In this document: positions 1 through 7,255 of the stretch, piece after piece | How the letters are laid out: each line of letters opens with the position of its first letter | Numbering within the stretch: the stretch's first letter is position 1 | Notes under the pieces: model-generated | What the model saw: the letters and a program-made list of their open reading frames with translations, nothing else | What the model was told of the DNA's origin: nothing | The model's database searches: none | Position numbers and translations under genes: made by a program | Assembly: GCA_020029455.1 (NCBI GenBank) | Contig: JAIBJH010000017.1 | Span: forward strand, 1 to 22,022 | Source of the DNA: Hyphomicrobiales bacterium | Lineage (GTDB): Bacteria > Pseudomonadota > Alphaproteobacteria > Rhizobiales > Aestuariivirgaceae | DNA: 22,022 nucleotides | Direction: 5' to 3'

Positions 1-1
1 T

Positions 2-73
2 TCATCGTCCATCAGGCCATGGCAAGAATGCCTGGCCTATGCCGATGCCATGGGCCTGAAAAGCTTCCGATAG
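2..73 (+). CDS. possible 3' end of a gene cut by the window start
   Basis: The second forward frame is open from the first bases and ends at TAG (71-73). It gives 23 residues ending YADAMGLKSFR, which reads like an ordinary soluble C-terminus. The other two forward frames are less protein-like; one stops by base 60. The stretch is too short to recognise a family. If real, the gene is convergent with the methyltransferase gene that ends at 236, and the two small inverted repeats at 116-173 would lie between them. Confidence 0.3.
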   Translation, partial: SSSIRPWQECLAYADAMGLKSFR

Positions 74-115
74 GCGGCTGCGCTTCAACTGACCGCAGGT
101 TGCTAGCGCAACGAG

Positions 116-173
116 CCCTCAACTGCGCAGCGGTTGAGGGTGAAAAGTTGCGCCAGCCCATTGAGCCTGGCGC
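116..173. terminator. two small inverted repeats, possible terminator region between convergent genes
   Basis: CCCTCAAC (116-123) pairs with GTTGAGGG (133-140), an 8-bp stem. GCGCCAG (150-156) pairs with CTGGCGC (167-173), a 7-bp stem followed on the plus strand by ATCTTTC. Neither has a clean T tract, so intrinsic termination is only a possibility. The rest of 74-235 shows no credible gene. Confidence 0.3.
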
Positions 174-235
174 ATCTTTCACTTCACAGGTGATTCTACC
201 TGCTCGTCCGATTCGCCAGGATCTCGCCCCCGTTT

Positions 236-1420
236 TCAAACGGAAGAACCATCACCCTTGGTTTCGGCGACAATGCTCTCATCGCCGCGACTCTCCAGGA
301 AATCGAACCACGGCCGGTAGTGCGCTGTGAGTGACTGTTCGTCGGAGTAGGTTTCCAGAATCTTTCTTTCTCGCTTGCTCGGTTTTCCAAAAACCTTGCC
401 GCGGCGCATCTGCTTCTCGTAGGCCTGCCGGAGTTCCTCCGCAGCAGGTTTCAACGTCACGAATGAGACTTTCTTGGCCACCGAAAGAATGTCCAGCTCC
501 ACATCGCGCGAATGGACATTGCCGGTCCTCATGAAGGGATTGAGCAAATCATAGTCCATGACAGCAACTTGTGCCTGGGAGCCCTCCTCAAGCGGAAAAC
601 GCGAAACTTTAGCTCCGTCCAGCTTGAGGGCTTTCGCAACGCTCTCGTTCCTGCCCGCAGCAATATCGTTGGCAAATTTGGCGGCTCCCGATCCCGTGGG
701 GCCTGCCACGACGATCATGTGATCGATGGCGTATTTCTCGGCCCTCACCAGATAGCGGCCCTTGAATTCTGATGGCGATATGGCGCAGCTCGAAAATATC
801 CGCCGATGCGTCATCAGCAAATTCCGGATGGCCGCTTGCGTGATAACAAAACGCTTGAGCTTCTTGCGGGCATGACCCGGGCTGACAAAGACGACGGGCA
901 GCCTCGATATGACAGGTGAGAGCGCCGGAAAAATGCCCATGCGCAGGCTGTCGGCCAGCCCGAAGGAAGCCATTTCCAGAACCAGCTTCTCCTTGGTGAT
1001 CACAGCAAGATTGTCGAGGGTATAGAGTGGGTAGCGGAGATGATGCAGGACGTTGAGGCACAGGACATAGTCAAAAGACTCCACCAGCCTTTCACGGTCG
1101 AGATCGATGACCTTGAATTCAACGTCAAGTCCCAACACGCCCGCCAGAATGCGGTTTTTTCTGATCATGTCCGGTTCAACATCGAGTCCGACGACGCGGG
1201 TGGCACCGCGGCGCGCCGCTTCATAACAGAAGAAACCATTGTTGCAGCCGAGGTCGAGAACCGACTTTCCCTTCAGGCTTTCCGGAAATATGGCGCGCGC
1301 CGTGGCGGAGCGGTCGGCACCATCGGTTGCCAGCCCGAAAGGCAGTTCAATGCGCTGGTAGGTGAATTTCTCGCGCTTCAGCAGATCCTCGATCTGCTCC
1401 TTGGTCCAGGTGGTTGCCAT
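236..1420 (-). CDS. methyltransferase / P-loop fusion protein, module A, with degenerate Walker A
   Basis: A 394-residue two-domain protein. The N-terminal half is a class I SAM-dependent methyltransferase: motif I LDLGCNNGFF (Asp56), acidic loop VVGLDVEP, and LNVLHHL at the end of strand 4. The C-terminal half aligns with the P-loop domain of its neighbours (DHMIVVAGPTGSG, then YDLLNPFMR, then a C-terminal YRPWFDFLESRG segment). Where the others read G-K-S/T, this one reads G-A-A (Ala246, Ala247), so ATP binding is doubtful. I chose the start at 1420 because AAGGA lies 8 bases upstream and because module C starts with the same TTWT(K/R)EQ(I/V)EDLLKRE sequence; the open frame continues upstream without family likeness. 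It diverges from the plus-strand gene at 1566. The methyl acceptor is unknown. Confidence 0.85.
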   Translation of the reverse strand: MATTWTKEQIEDLLKREKFTYQRIELPFGLATDGADRSATARAIFPESLKGKSVLDLGCNNGFFCYEAARRGATRVVGLDVEPDMIRKNRILAGVLGLDVEFKVIDLDRERLVESFDYVLCLNVLHHLRYPLYTLDNLAVITKEKLVLEMASFGLADSLRMGIFPALSPVISRLPVVFVSPGHARKKLKRFVITQAAIRNLLMTHRRIFSSCAISPSEFKGRYLVRAEKYAIDHMIVVAGPTGSGAAKFANDIAAGRNESVAKALKLDGAKVSRFPLEEGSQAQVAVMDYDLLNPFMRTGNVHSRDVELDILSVAKKVSFVTLKPAAEELRQAYEKQMRRGKVFGKPSKRERKILETYSDEQSLTAHYRPWFDFLESRGDESIVAETKGDGSSV

Positions 1421-1476
1421 ATAATTCCTTCTTCCGGAGCGGGCCTTTTCTGGCCGTTCCTCATCAATTTGCGAAT

Positions 1477-1504
1477 TTGACCGGATTCGCGGGTGGTCTA
1501 TATC
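1477..1504 (+). promoter_or_regulatory. candidate sigma-70-type promoter for the module B gene
   Basis: TTGACC (1477-1482) and TATATC (1499-1504) are separated by 16 bases in the 145-bp divergent intergenic region. This places a start about 50-60 bases before the ATG at 1566. It was identified by eye from consensus only. No equally good promoter was seen on the minus strand for the module A gene. Confidence 0.4.
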
Positions 1505-1565
1505 ACATAATCGACGGGAACAAGCCGATACGGTTTCCGCCAGACCCCTTGTTAAACCATTCCAA

Positions 1566-2675
1566 ATGAACGCAAATCTCCTTCGTGTACTCAACTTCCT
1601 GCCTTCGTCACTGGACGGACAAAGCGTCCTGCTAACGGGGGCATTCCGGCAATTGGCGAATGATATTCAAGCGCGAGGAGCAAGCATCCTCACTGCGGAT
1701 GACAACGCACAAGCTGACATCGTCTTTACCGACGACCTTCAAGAGCAGCGCAATCCGCTTCTGCATCTGGACCTGCTCTCAGCAAAGACGCGAAAAACTC
1801 TTGTCCTCCGGTTGAGGCGAAGAATGACGCCGGCCTGGCCATTGAGCGAGGCAAGCCTTGTGCTTTGGCCAGCGCGGAGAAAGGGACAGGCAAAGCAGGC
1901 CTTCTATTTCAGCCAACAGCTGCTGCAGCAGTACATGAAGGGACTGCGCCAGGACTTCGCTTCAATCGAAATACACAGGACGGAAGATGGGCTGCTGGTT
2001 GTTGCCCACAAAAGGAGGATCGCCAATCTGGTCATCCTGGCGGGGCTTCCGGCCATCGGCAAATCCACTCTTCTGCAATATCTGCGCAGCGGTGAAGGCA
2101 GTGATCTTGCCCAGCAGCTCGGTTTTGATGCCGGCATCACCTGGCACTTCACCAATTATGCGTCGATGCTCAAACCCACCGCGGCAAATCTTGAGAACGT
2201 TTTTCTCCAGTACAATATTTCTGCGCCACTGACCCACGGACCGCTACACCGTTACGAATTTGGGCTCAGGGACCTCATTGGCACCGCTGACAAGGTCACC
2301 ATCGCCACCATATGGGCCGATGCAAAAACGCTGCTCGAACGCTACTCCAAGGAAAGAATTCCGAAGGCGGATGAAGGAGAGGCTGGTTACAAGAAACGCC
2401 GCCTCAGCACCAAGGAGACTGACATCAGCGGCGGGCGTGGCTCGATTAGCCTTCTCGCACGGCTGGGTTGGCACAGGCGTTCCTCTCATATGAAGAAGAA
2501 GGAGGAACGGTTCCTGTCACTGTATTCCGACCGTCACGCGCTGCTCGCGCTCTATTCTGGCTGGTTCACTTTCCTTCAATCGTCGAACTGCAGGTGCAAG
2601 GTAGTAACGCAATCACCAAACTATGAAGCAGTCGATCTTTTGCAATGGCAAGAAAAATTGAAGTCTAATACCTGA
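1566..2675 (+). CDS. P-loop kinase-like protein with collapsed methyltransferase domain, module B
   Basis: A 369-residue protein. It belongs to the same family as its neighbours although it lies on the opposite strand. Residues about 10-100 follow the outline of the methyltransferase domain (LPSSLDGQSVLL aligns with LPDDLTGKTVLD of module C), but the glycine-rich SAM motif is gone (LLTGAFRQL) and the domain is shortened, so catalysis is unlikely. The P-loop is canonical: NLVILAGLPAIGKST, Lys166. It is preceded by AHKRRIANL, the counterpart of AEKQRIDHL in module C, and followed by VTIATIWAD and the C-terminal LYSGWFTFL segment. The ATG at 1566 has no obvious Shine-Dalgarno sequence. Its TGA directly abuts the stop codon of the convergent module C gene. 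Phosphotransfer to a small molecule or glycan is my inference; an NTPase role is equally possible. Confidence 0.8.
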   Translation: MNANLLRVLNFLPSSLDGQSVLLTGAFRQLANDIQARGASILTADDNAQADIVFTDDLQEQRNPLLHLDLLSAKTRKTLVLRLRRRMTPAWPLSEASLVLWPARRKGQAKQAFYFSQQLLQQYMKGLRQDFASIEIHRTEDGLLVVAHKRRIANLVILAGLPAIGKSTLLQYLRSGEGSDLAQQLGFDAGITWHFTNYASMLKPTAANLENVFLQYNISAPLTHGPLHRYEFGLRDLIGTADKVTIATIWADAKTLLERYSKERIPKADEGEAGYKKRRLSTKETDISGGRGSISLLARLGWHRRSSHMKKKEERFLSLYSDRHALLALYSGWFTFLQSSNCRCKVVTQSPNYEAVDLLQWQEKLKSNT

Positions 2676-3932
2676 CTAGCCCTGGGATCTAAGGGGCTCC
2701 ACCATTTGCCGCCACTCTGCAAGGGTTATCAATTCGCGGCCGCCCTTGGAAAAATCTACCACCTTGCTCTCCAGGCCTTTCCTTGCGAGGAAATCGAACC
2801 ATCTATCGTAGTGTTCAACGATCAGCCGCGGTGACTGATAGTCGGCACGTATTTGCCTTTCGCGTTTGGTGGGAAATTCAAACCACTTTTTGGCGGACTC
2901 GTGTTGCCCGCGTAATTTTTCCGGGCTGGTCCAGAGAGTGAGAACAGTGATCTTCTGAGAAGCCGAAAGAACATCAAGCGCCTCATCGCGGTCATGCACA
3001 CGCGCGCTCCTCATGAAGGGCCGCAGCAGGTCATAGTGATAAACCGCGGTCTTGATGTGCGGTATTCCGGGATTGGTCGACACACGGGGACTGAGATAGG
3101 TGAATTCGTCCTTTTCCGGGCCAACATCCAAATGTGGAGCGAGGCTTCCCAACTGCCCCGCTATCAACTCCTTGCAGAAGGTAGTCTTGCCGGATGCGGT
3201 CGGCCCGGCGACGAGTACCAGATGATCGATCCTCTGTTTTTCCGCCTTGACGATATAGCGTTCCTTGAATTCGGATTTCTCAAAATCGACACGCGCAAAA
3301 ACCTGGCGATGATAGCGCAGCATGTGGTCGATGGCTTTGGGCGTGATGAAATATCTTTTCAGCTCCCGGCGTCCCGAGGTTCCGCTGCGGCTCACGTAAA
3401 CGATGGGAGCCTTAGACAAAAGGTAGCCGTAAAAGGGAAACAGGCGAAGTCTGGTGCGGTCATGGGCTCCGAAGGATGCCATCTCGAGAATGAGTTTTTC
3501 CTTGGTGATGGCGACGAGATTCTCCAGTGCCGAGAAGGGATTGAGCAGATGATGCAGCACGTTGAGGCAAATGACGTAGTCAAATGACTCGGCGATAGGC
3601 GCCTGTTCGACATTGTGGACGGAAAATTCCACATCCAGACCGAGGCAATCGGCGAGCAGCCGGTTCTTGCGAATGACGTCCGGCTCGACGTCAACTCCCA
3701 CAACGCGCTTGGCACCGCGCCGCTTGGCTTCGAAGCAAAAGAAACCGTGGTTGCAGCCAACGTCGAGAACCGTCTTGCCGGTGAGGTCATCCGGCAGAAT
3801 CTGCCTTGCCGTGGCGCTGCGGTCATTCCCCTCCGTGAAGAGGCCATAGGGAAGGGCAATCCGCTGATACCGGAACCGTTCCCGCTTGAGCAGGTCCTCG
3901 ACCTGTTCGCGTGTCCATGTTGTTTCTGTCAT
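2676..3932 (-). CDS. methyltransferase / P-loop kinase-like fusion, module C, both halves intact
   Basis: A 418-residue protein and the best-preserved copy of the family. Methyltransferase half: motif I LDVGCNHGFF (Asp57-Gly63), VVGVDVEPDVIRKN, and ICLNVLHHLLNPF. A linker ending AEKQRIDHL leads into the P-loop half: VAGPTASGKTTF (Gly243 to Thr250), then YHYDLLRPFMR, ITVLTLW, and a basic/aromatic tail (KRERQIRADYQSP, then HYDRWFDFL). The start at 3932 is supported by AGGA six bases upstream. It is the last gene of the minus-strand run and lies 71 bases after the double-module gene. The combination suggests that methyl and phosphoryl groups are added to the same kind of acceptor, as the bifunctional O-antigen capping enzyme WbdD does with a different kinase fold. 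That parallel is inference. Confidence 0.87.
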   Translation of the reverse strand: MTETTWTREQVEDLLKRERFRYQRIALPYGLFTEGNDRSATARQILPDDLTGKTVLDVGCNHGFFCFEAKRRGAKRVVGVDVEPDVIRKNRLLADCLGLDVEFSVHNVEQAPIAESFDYVICLNVLHHLLNPFSALENLVAITKEKLILEMASFGAHDRTRLRLFPFYGYLLSKAPIVYVSRSGTSGRRELKRYFITPKAIDHMLRYHRQVFARVDFEKSEFKERYIVKAEKQRIDHLVLVAGPTASGKTTFCKELIAGQLGSLAPHLDVGPEKDEFTYLSPRVSTNPGIPHIKTAVYHYDLLRPFMRSARVHDRDEALDVLSASQKITVLTLWTSPEKLRGQHESAKKWFEFPTKRERQIRADYQSPRLIVEHYDRWFDFLARKGLESKVVDFSKGGRELITLAEWRQMVEPLRSQG

Positions 3933-4003
3933 AGGAATTCCTGTGGCCTGCAAAGGCTTGCGGCATATTCGCGTGGTGGGCTACCCGATCATGCAAGGCA
4001 GCG

Positions 4004-6280
4004 TCAAGCTTGGCCGGATTGAGTTTGATGGCGCCATTCCGAAACACTCCGCATGTGTGGCGCACCGGCGTCGTCCCGGACAATCATCCAGTTTTCCGCC
4101 GTGAGGCCGGATACAAAACGGTTCCAGGATTCATAGTGGAAGCGCACCCTTGCCGGATTGTGATATTCCTCCCGCAATTGCAGGTGGCGGCGTGTGGCGC
4201 GGTGGAACGGACCCTTGTCGATTTCGCTTTTTGTGATCTGCTGCACCAGCCGCTCCGGCCTGGCCCAGATTGTGAGAACGGAAAGCCTGTCTGCCAGCCT
4301 CATAATGTCGAGGTTTTCGTCATTCTCGTGAATTGCGGCGGTGCTGACATAGGCATTGAGCATGTTGTAGTGAAAGAGCACGCATTCCCCGGCAGGCGGG
4401 CCGCTGCTTCGCGCGCGCGGAAGATAAACGGACTTTGGCCGCCGCTCCTCGTCCACGCCGAGCCTCTCGAAGATGAAATCTGCCTTGCCCTGCACAAGCA
4501 TGTTGCACAGGGTCGACTTGCCCGCCGATACCGGCCCGGCAACGACGATGAGATGCGGGATCCGGAATTTCTTCGCGCTCACAATGGTTCCGGAACCATA
4601 GGTGCGGAAAGACACCTCCGAAAAGACTTTCCGGTGCCGCGTGAGCATCCGTGACATGACGGGCTTGCAGATGGCGAAACGTGGTTGCTCCCGGTTGCTT
4701 GCCGTTCCATTCTTCAACGCCAAAATGATTGGAAGCTTTGCAAGCGCCATGGCGGCAATCCATGGCAGGCCGGTACGCTTCCGGCTGCCGTCATCCATTG
4801 AGGAAAAGCCGAATGCAACATGGCGACCGGCTCTGGCGATCAACGCGTCCATGAACCCGGTGACGTCCCGCTCATAGGAGAGCCGCGACCGGCATGTTAC
4901 AACATCGAATTTTTCGCCAGACGGCATCTCCCACAGGGATGCCTGGCGGAATTCCACGCCAGGACAGCGGCGGCGCGCTTCCGCCAGCATGTCCACCGAT
5001 AGATCAATGCCTACAACTCTGGTGGCACCGCGCTCCTTGGCAAGGCGGCAGACTTCGCCGGTTCCACACTCCACATCGAGAAGCGTCAGTCCCGTCATGT
5101 CCCGCGGCAGTGCACATAAGCCAAATTGCTCCCGCTGCTCCGCCTCTCTTGAGGGCCACTCAATGAGGTGTTCGCTTTCCCGATCAGCCAAGGACCAGCC
5201 GCCGGCTTCTACGAGTTTGACATCTCCTGCCTCCTCGACGGCCCAAAAGTGACGCAAGCCCCGCCCTTCAACATATTTGACCCAGCGATCATACTGCTCA
5301 GCAAGCCTCTGCGGATTGCGGTATTCCTCACGCAGCTGCAGATGGCGCTGCGAAGCCTTTTCACCCGGTGCGGCGTCAATCTCTCCTCTCGTGATCCGCT
5401 CAACCAGCGCATCCGAGTCAACCTGGAGCGTCACGACAGTCACGCGCTCCGCCACATCGATCACATCAAGCGCTTCGTCGCGGGCGCAAGCCGCGGCAGG
5501 CCGCATATAGGGACGCAGGAAGCCATAATGACTGATCGCTACCGGAAGCTCTGCCTTGGTTCTTGGGGCTTTCGAACTTGTTCCAAGCAAGGGCGGCCGC
5601 TCACCCGGCTTTAGCCCCAGCCGGGCAACCACATCCGGCAGCTTCCCGGAGAGCAGCCTTTCAATGAACGTAGATTTTCCTGCTGCAACAGGGCCCGACA
5701 CCATGATGAGGTGGCCGATCCGCCGCTTTTCAGCCCGGACAAAGAGTTTCCCGCTTTCCTTGATAAATTCGAGGTTTGCAATATCCGAGCGATGACGCAG
5801 AAAAGCTTCTCTCAGGCTTCTCGGCGAAAAGAAGAATTTTGGCGCCTGTGATTTTCCGGTGGAACCATTGTTTCCTACAATCACCACGGGCAGGGCACGC
5901 AGGGCACCTGCAATCACTCCCAACGCTCCCGCTTTCATGCCGAGGAAACGGATGAGAGAAACACCGATTGTCAGCGTTGAACCAGTCACCTTCGCCAAGA
6001 CAGCGAGATCGCCAAAAGGGTGTCGGGACTGGCTGAGCATGGCGTCCGAAACCACGTGGTCCCACTTCCGGTTGGCAGGTATGCCATCGCTCAATGGCAG
6101 GATGTTGATTCCCATATCCCCTGGTGAAACCCCGTCGATGTCACCATCCGGCAAAATGCAGTCGACTGACGACGCGCCTGCCGCCTTTGCCAGGCGACAG
6201 AGCTTGAGACAGTTTATGCCCAGAAAAGTCTTGCCCGCCAAATCCGGCGGCAGGACCGCTGAACCTGACACTTCAATCAA
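4004..6280 (-). CDS. tandem double-module protein, modules D1 and D2 (methyltransferase-like / P-loop, twice)
   Basis: A 758-residue protein made of two family modules head to tail. D1 (about 1-370): methyltransferase-like region without the SAM glycine motif (LGINCLKLCRL in place of LDVGCNHGFF), then an intact P-loop, MVSGPVAAGKSTF (Lys202), HYGFLRPYMR, and LQLREEYRNPQRLAEQYDRW. D2 (about 390-758): motif I is partly preserved, LDVECGTGEVC (first Gly replaced by Glu), with GIDLSVDML; then P-loop VVAGPVSAGKSTL (Lys588), FHYNMLNAYV, and LQLREEYHNPARVRFHYESW. I place the start at a TTG (6280) that overlaps the TGA of the oxygenase gene as TTGA, with AGGA 7 bases upstream. A GTG at 6271 is the alternative. 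The open frame continues upstream of 6280 but there only shadows the oxygenase gene. Confidence 0.8.
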   Translation of the reverse strand: MIEVSGSAVLPPDLAGKTFLGINCLKLCRLAKAAGASSVDCILPDGDIDGVSPGDMGINILPLSDGIPANRKWDHVVSDAMLSQSRHPFGDLAVLAKVTGSTLTIGVSLIRFLGMKAGALGVIAGALRALPVVIVGNNGSTGKSQAPKFFFSPRSLREAFLRHRSDIANLEFIKESGKLFVRAEKRRIGHLIMVSGPVAAGKSTFIERLLSGKLPDVVARLGLKPGERPPLLGTSSKAPRTKAELPVAISHYGFLRPYMRPAAACARDEALDVIDVAERVTVVTLQVDSDALVERITRGEIDAAPGEKASQRHLQLREEYRNPQRLAEQYDRWVKYVEGRGLRHFWAVEEAGDVKLVEAGGWSLADRESEHLIEWPSREAEQREQFGLCALPRDMTGLTLLDVECGTGEVCRLAKERGATRVVGIDLSVDMLAEARRRCPGVEFRQASLWEMPSGEKFDVVTCRSRLSYERDVTGFMDALIARAGRHVAFGFSSMDDGSRKRTGLPWIAAMALAKLPIILALKNGTASNREQPRFAICKPVMSRMLTRHRKVFSEVSFRTYGSGTIVSAKKFRIPHLIVVAGPVSAGKSTLCNMLVQGKADFIFERLGVDEERRPKSVYLPRARSSGPPAGECVLFHYNMLNAYVSTAAIHENDENLDIMRLADRLSVLTIWARPERLVQQITKSEIDKGPFHRATRRHLQLREEYHNPARVRFHYESWNRFVSGLTAENWMIVRDDAGAPHMRSVSEWRHQTQSGQA

Positions 6281-7122
6281 GTTCCTGTCCTGGCCCTTAC
6301 GCCATGGGATTTCATCTTTCGCCGCTCCAACCAGAACGTGAACTGCTTGTGCAGCGGCATGACCGGCAGCGTGAAGGCCTTGAAAGGCGTCAGTGCGATG
6401 AAATTGATGTAGCGGCGGTAGGCGCTTGTCGGCGGTCGCGGCGTTACGCCATGTATGCTGTCGGGAGAATTGACGAAACTGGCGAAACGGTTTGCCGCAT
6501 AGGCCACGCTGTTCTCCACCGTGACATTCGACAGCGGGGCATAGTGGCCACCGAAAGCCGGCTTGCCCTTGAACTTGTAGATGTCGAGGTTGCCACCCTG
6601 GCTGGTGTCTCCATCGGCGCGCATGTAGAGAAGCCCGGCCCAAATCTCATCTTCATCGTCAACATGGGCGGGCCGAACCGAACTCATGCGGGTAACGGGC
6701 GTATTCACAACGAACTGGGCATCGAGAACGATGTCGGCTTGGCCATCGGCGCCTCGCACCGTGGCAACCCAATCTTCCAGTTTCTTGCCGGCACGCTGCT
6801 CGAGATTGGGATGCGTTGTCCGGATTTGCTCGCCGAAGACACGGACAATATCGGCCCAGAATTCCTGCGAGGTATGATAACGGAAGAATTCCCGCCATTC
6901 GGCTGAGAATTCCGGATTGTTCATGATGTCAATGGCGCGGATTCTGATCGCCTGATTGCTGTCGAACTTTTCAAGCCCCCTGGTGAAGCGTTCCGGCTTT
7001 GGAAAATCGGCTGCAAGCTTGTTGTAGAAGGCTTTCGGCAGTACGCCATCGGCGACGAGATGCGCGTAAGGTTGCGTCGTGACCTGATTTGGGGCCACCC
7101 CTGCCAACAAAGTCTTACCCAT
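6277..7122 (-). CDS. 2-oxoglutarate/Fe(II)-dependent oxygenase-like protein (prolyl-4-hydroxylase type)
   Basis: A 281-residue protein. The double-stranded beta-helix iron site is visible: His153-x-Asp155 in RPAHVDDEDE, distal His224 in SPDSIHGVTP, and Arg236/Arg237 in SAYRRYINF as candidate 2-oxoglutarate anchor. Between them lie GLLYMR, GGNLDIYKF and NRFASFVN, the usual order for the P4Hc/2OG-FeII_Oxy_3 group. The expected reaction is O2- and 2-oxoglutarate-dependent hydroxylation; the substrate is unknown. A good Shine-Dalgarno (AAGGA, 6 bases before ATG) supports the start at 7122. The stop TGA overlaps the TTG start of the double-module gene, so the two are probably translationally coupled. 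The preceding kinase gene ends 133 bases upstream; that gap shows only a small hairpin (CGCCAAG/CTTGGCG, 7163-7179). Confidence 0.75.
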   Translation of the reverse strand: MGKTLLAGVAPNQVTTQPYAHLVADGVLPKAFYNKLAADFPKPERFTRGLEKFDSNQAIRIRAIDIMNNPEFSAEWREFFRYHTSQEFWADIVRVFGEQIRTTHPNLEQRAGKKLEDWVATVRGADGQADIVLDAQFVVNTPVTRMSSVRPAHVDDEDEIWAGLLYMRADGDTSQGGNLDIYKFKGKPAFGGHYAPLSNVTVENSVAYAANRFASFVNSPDSIHGVTPRPPTSAYRRYINFIALTPFKAFTLPVMPLHKQFTFWLERRKMKSHGVRARTGT

Positions 7123-7255
7123 TGAAATTCCTTTTCAATTCTCTTTCGGCGAAAGATAACGCCGCCAAGTCCCTTGGCGATAGCATGCGGCGGCGGCCAG
7201 CTTCAATAACCGGCTTGCAGCATATTGGCTTTGCTTCAGATCAAGATGGCTCGCC

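Noticed and set aside
5845..5880. A second P-loop-like string (GNNGSTGKS) in module D1, near residues 136-144.
   Set aside because: The spacing does not fit G-x4-G-K-S, and the segment aligns with the VSRSGTSGRRELKR stretch of module C in the methyltransferase-to-linker region. The true P-loop is at residues 196-203.
6281..6643. N-terminal extension of the double-module protein to an ATG at 6643.
   Set aside because: The added 121 residues overlap the oxygenase coding region in another frame and resemble no domain; the TTGA overlap gives a better start.
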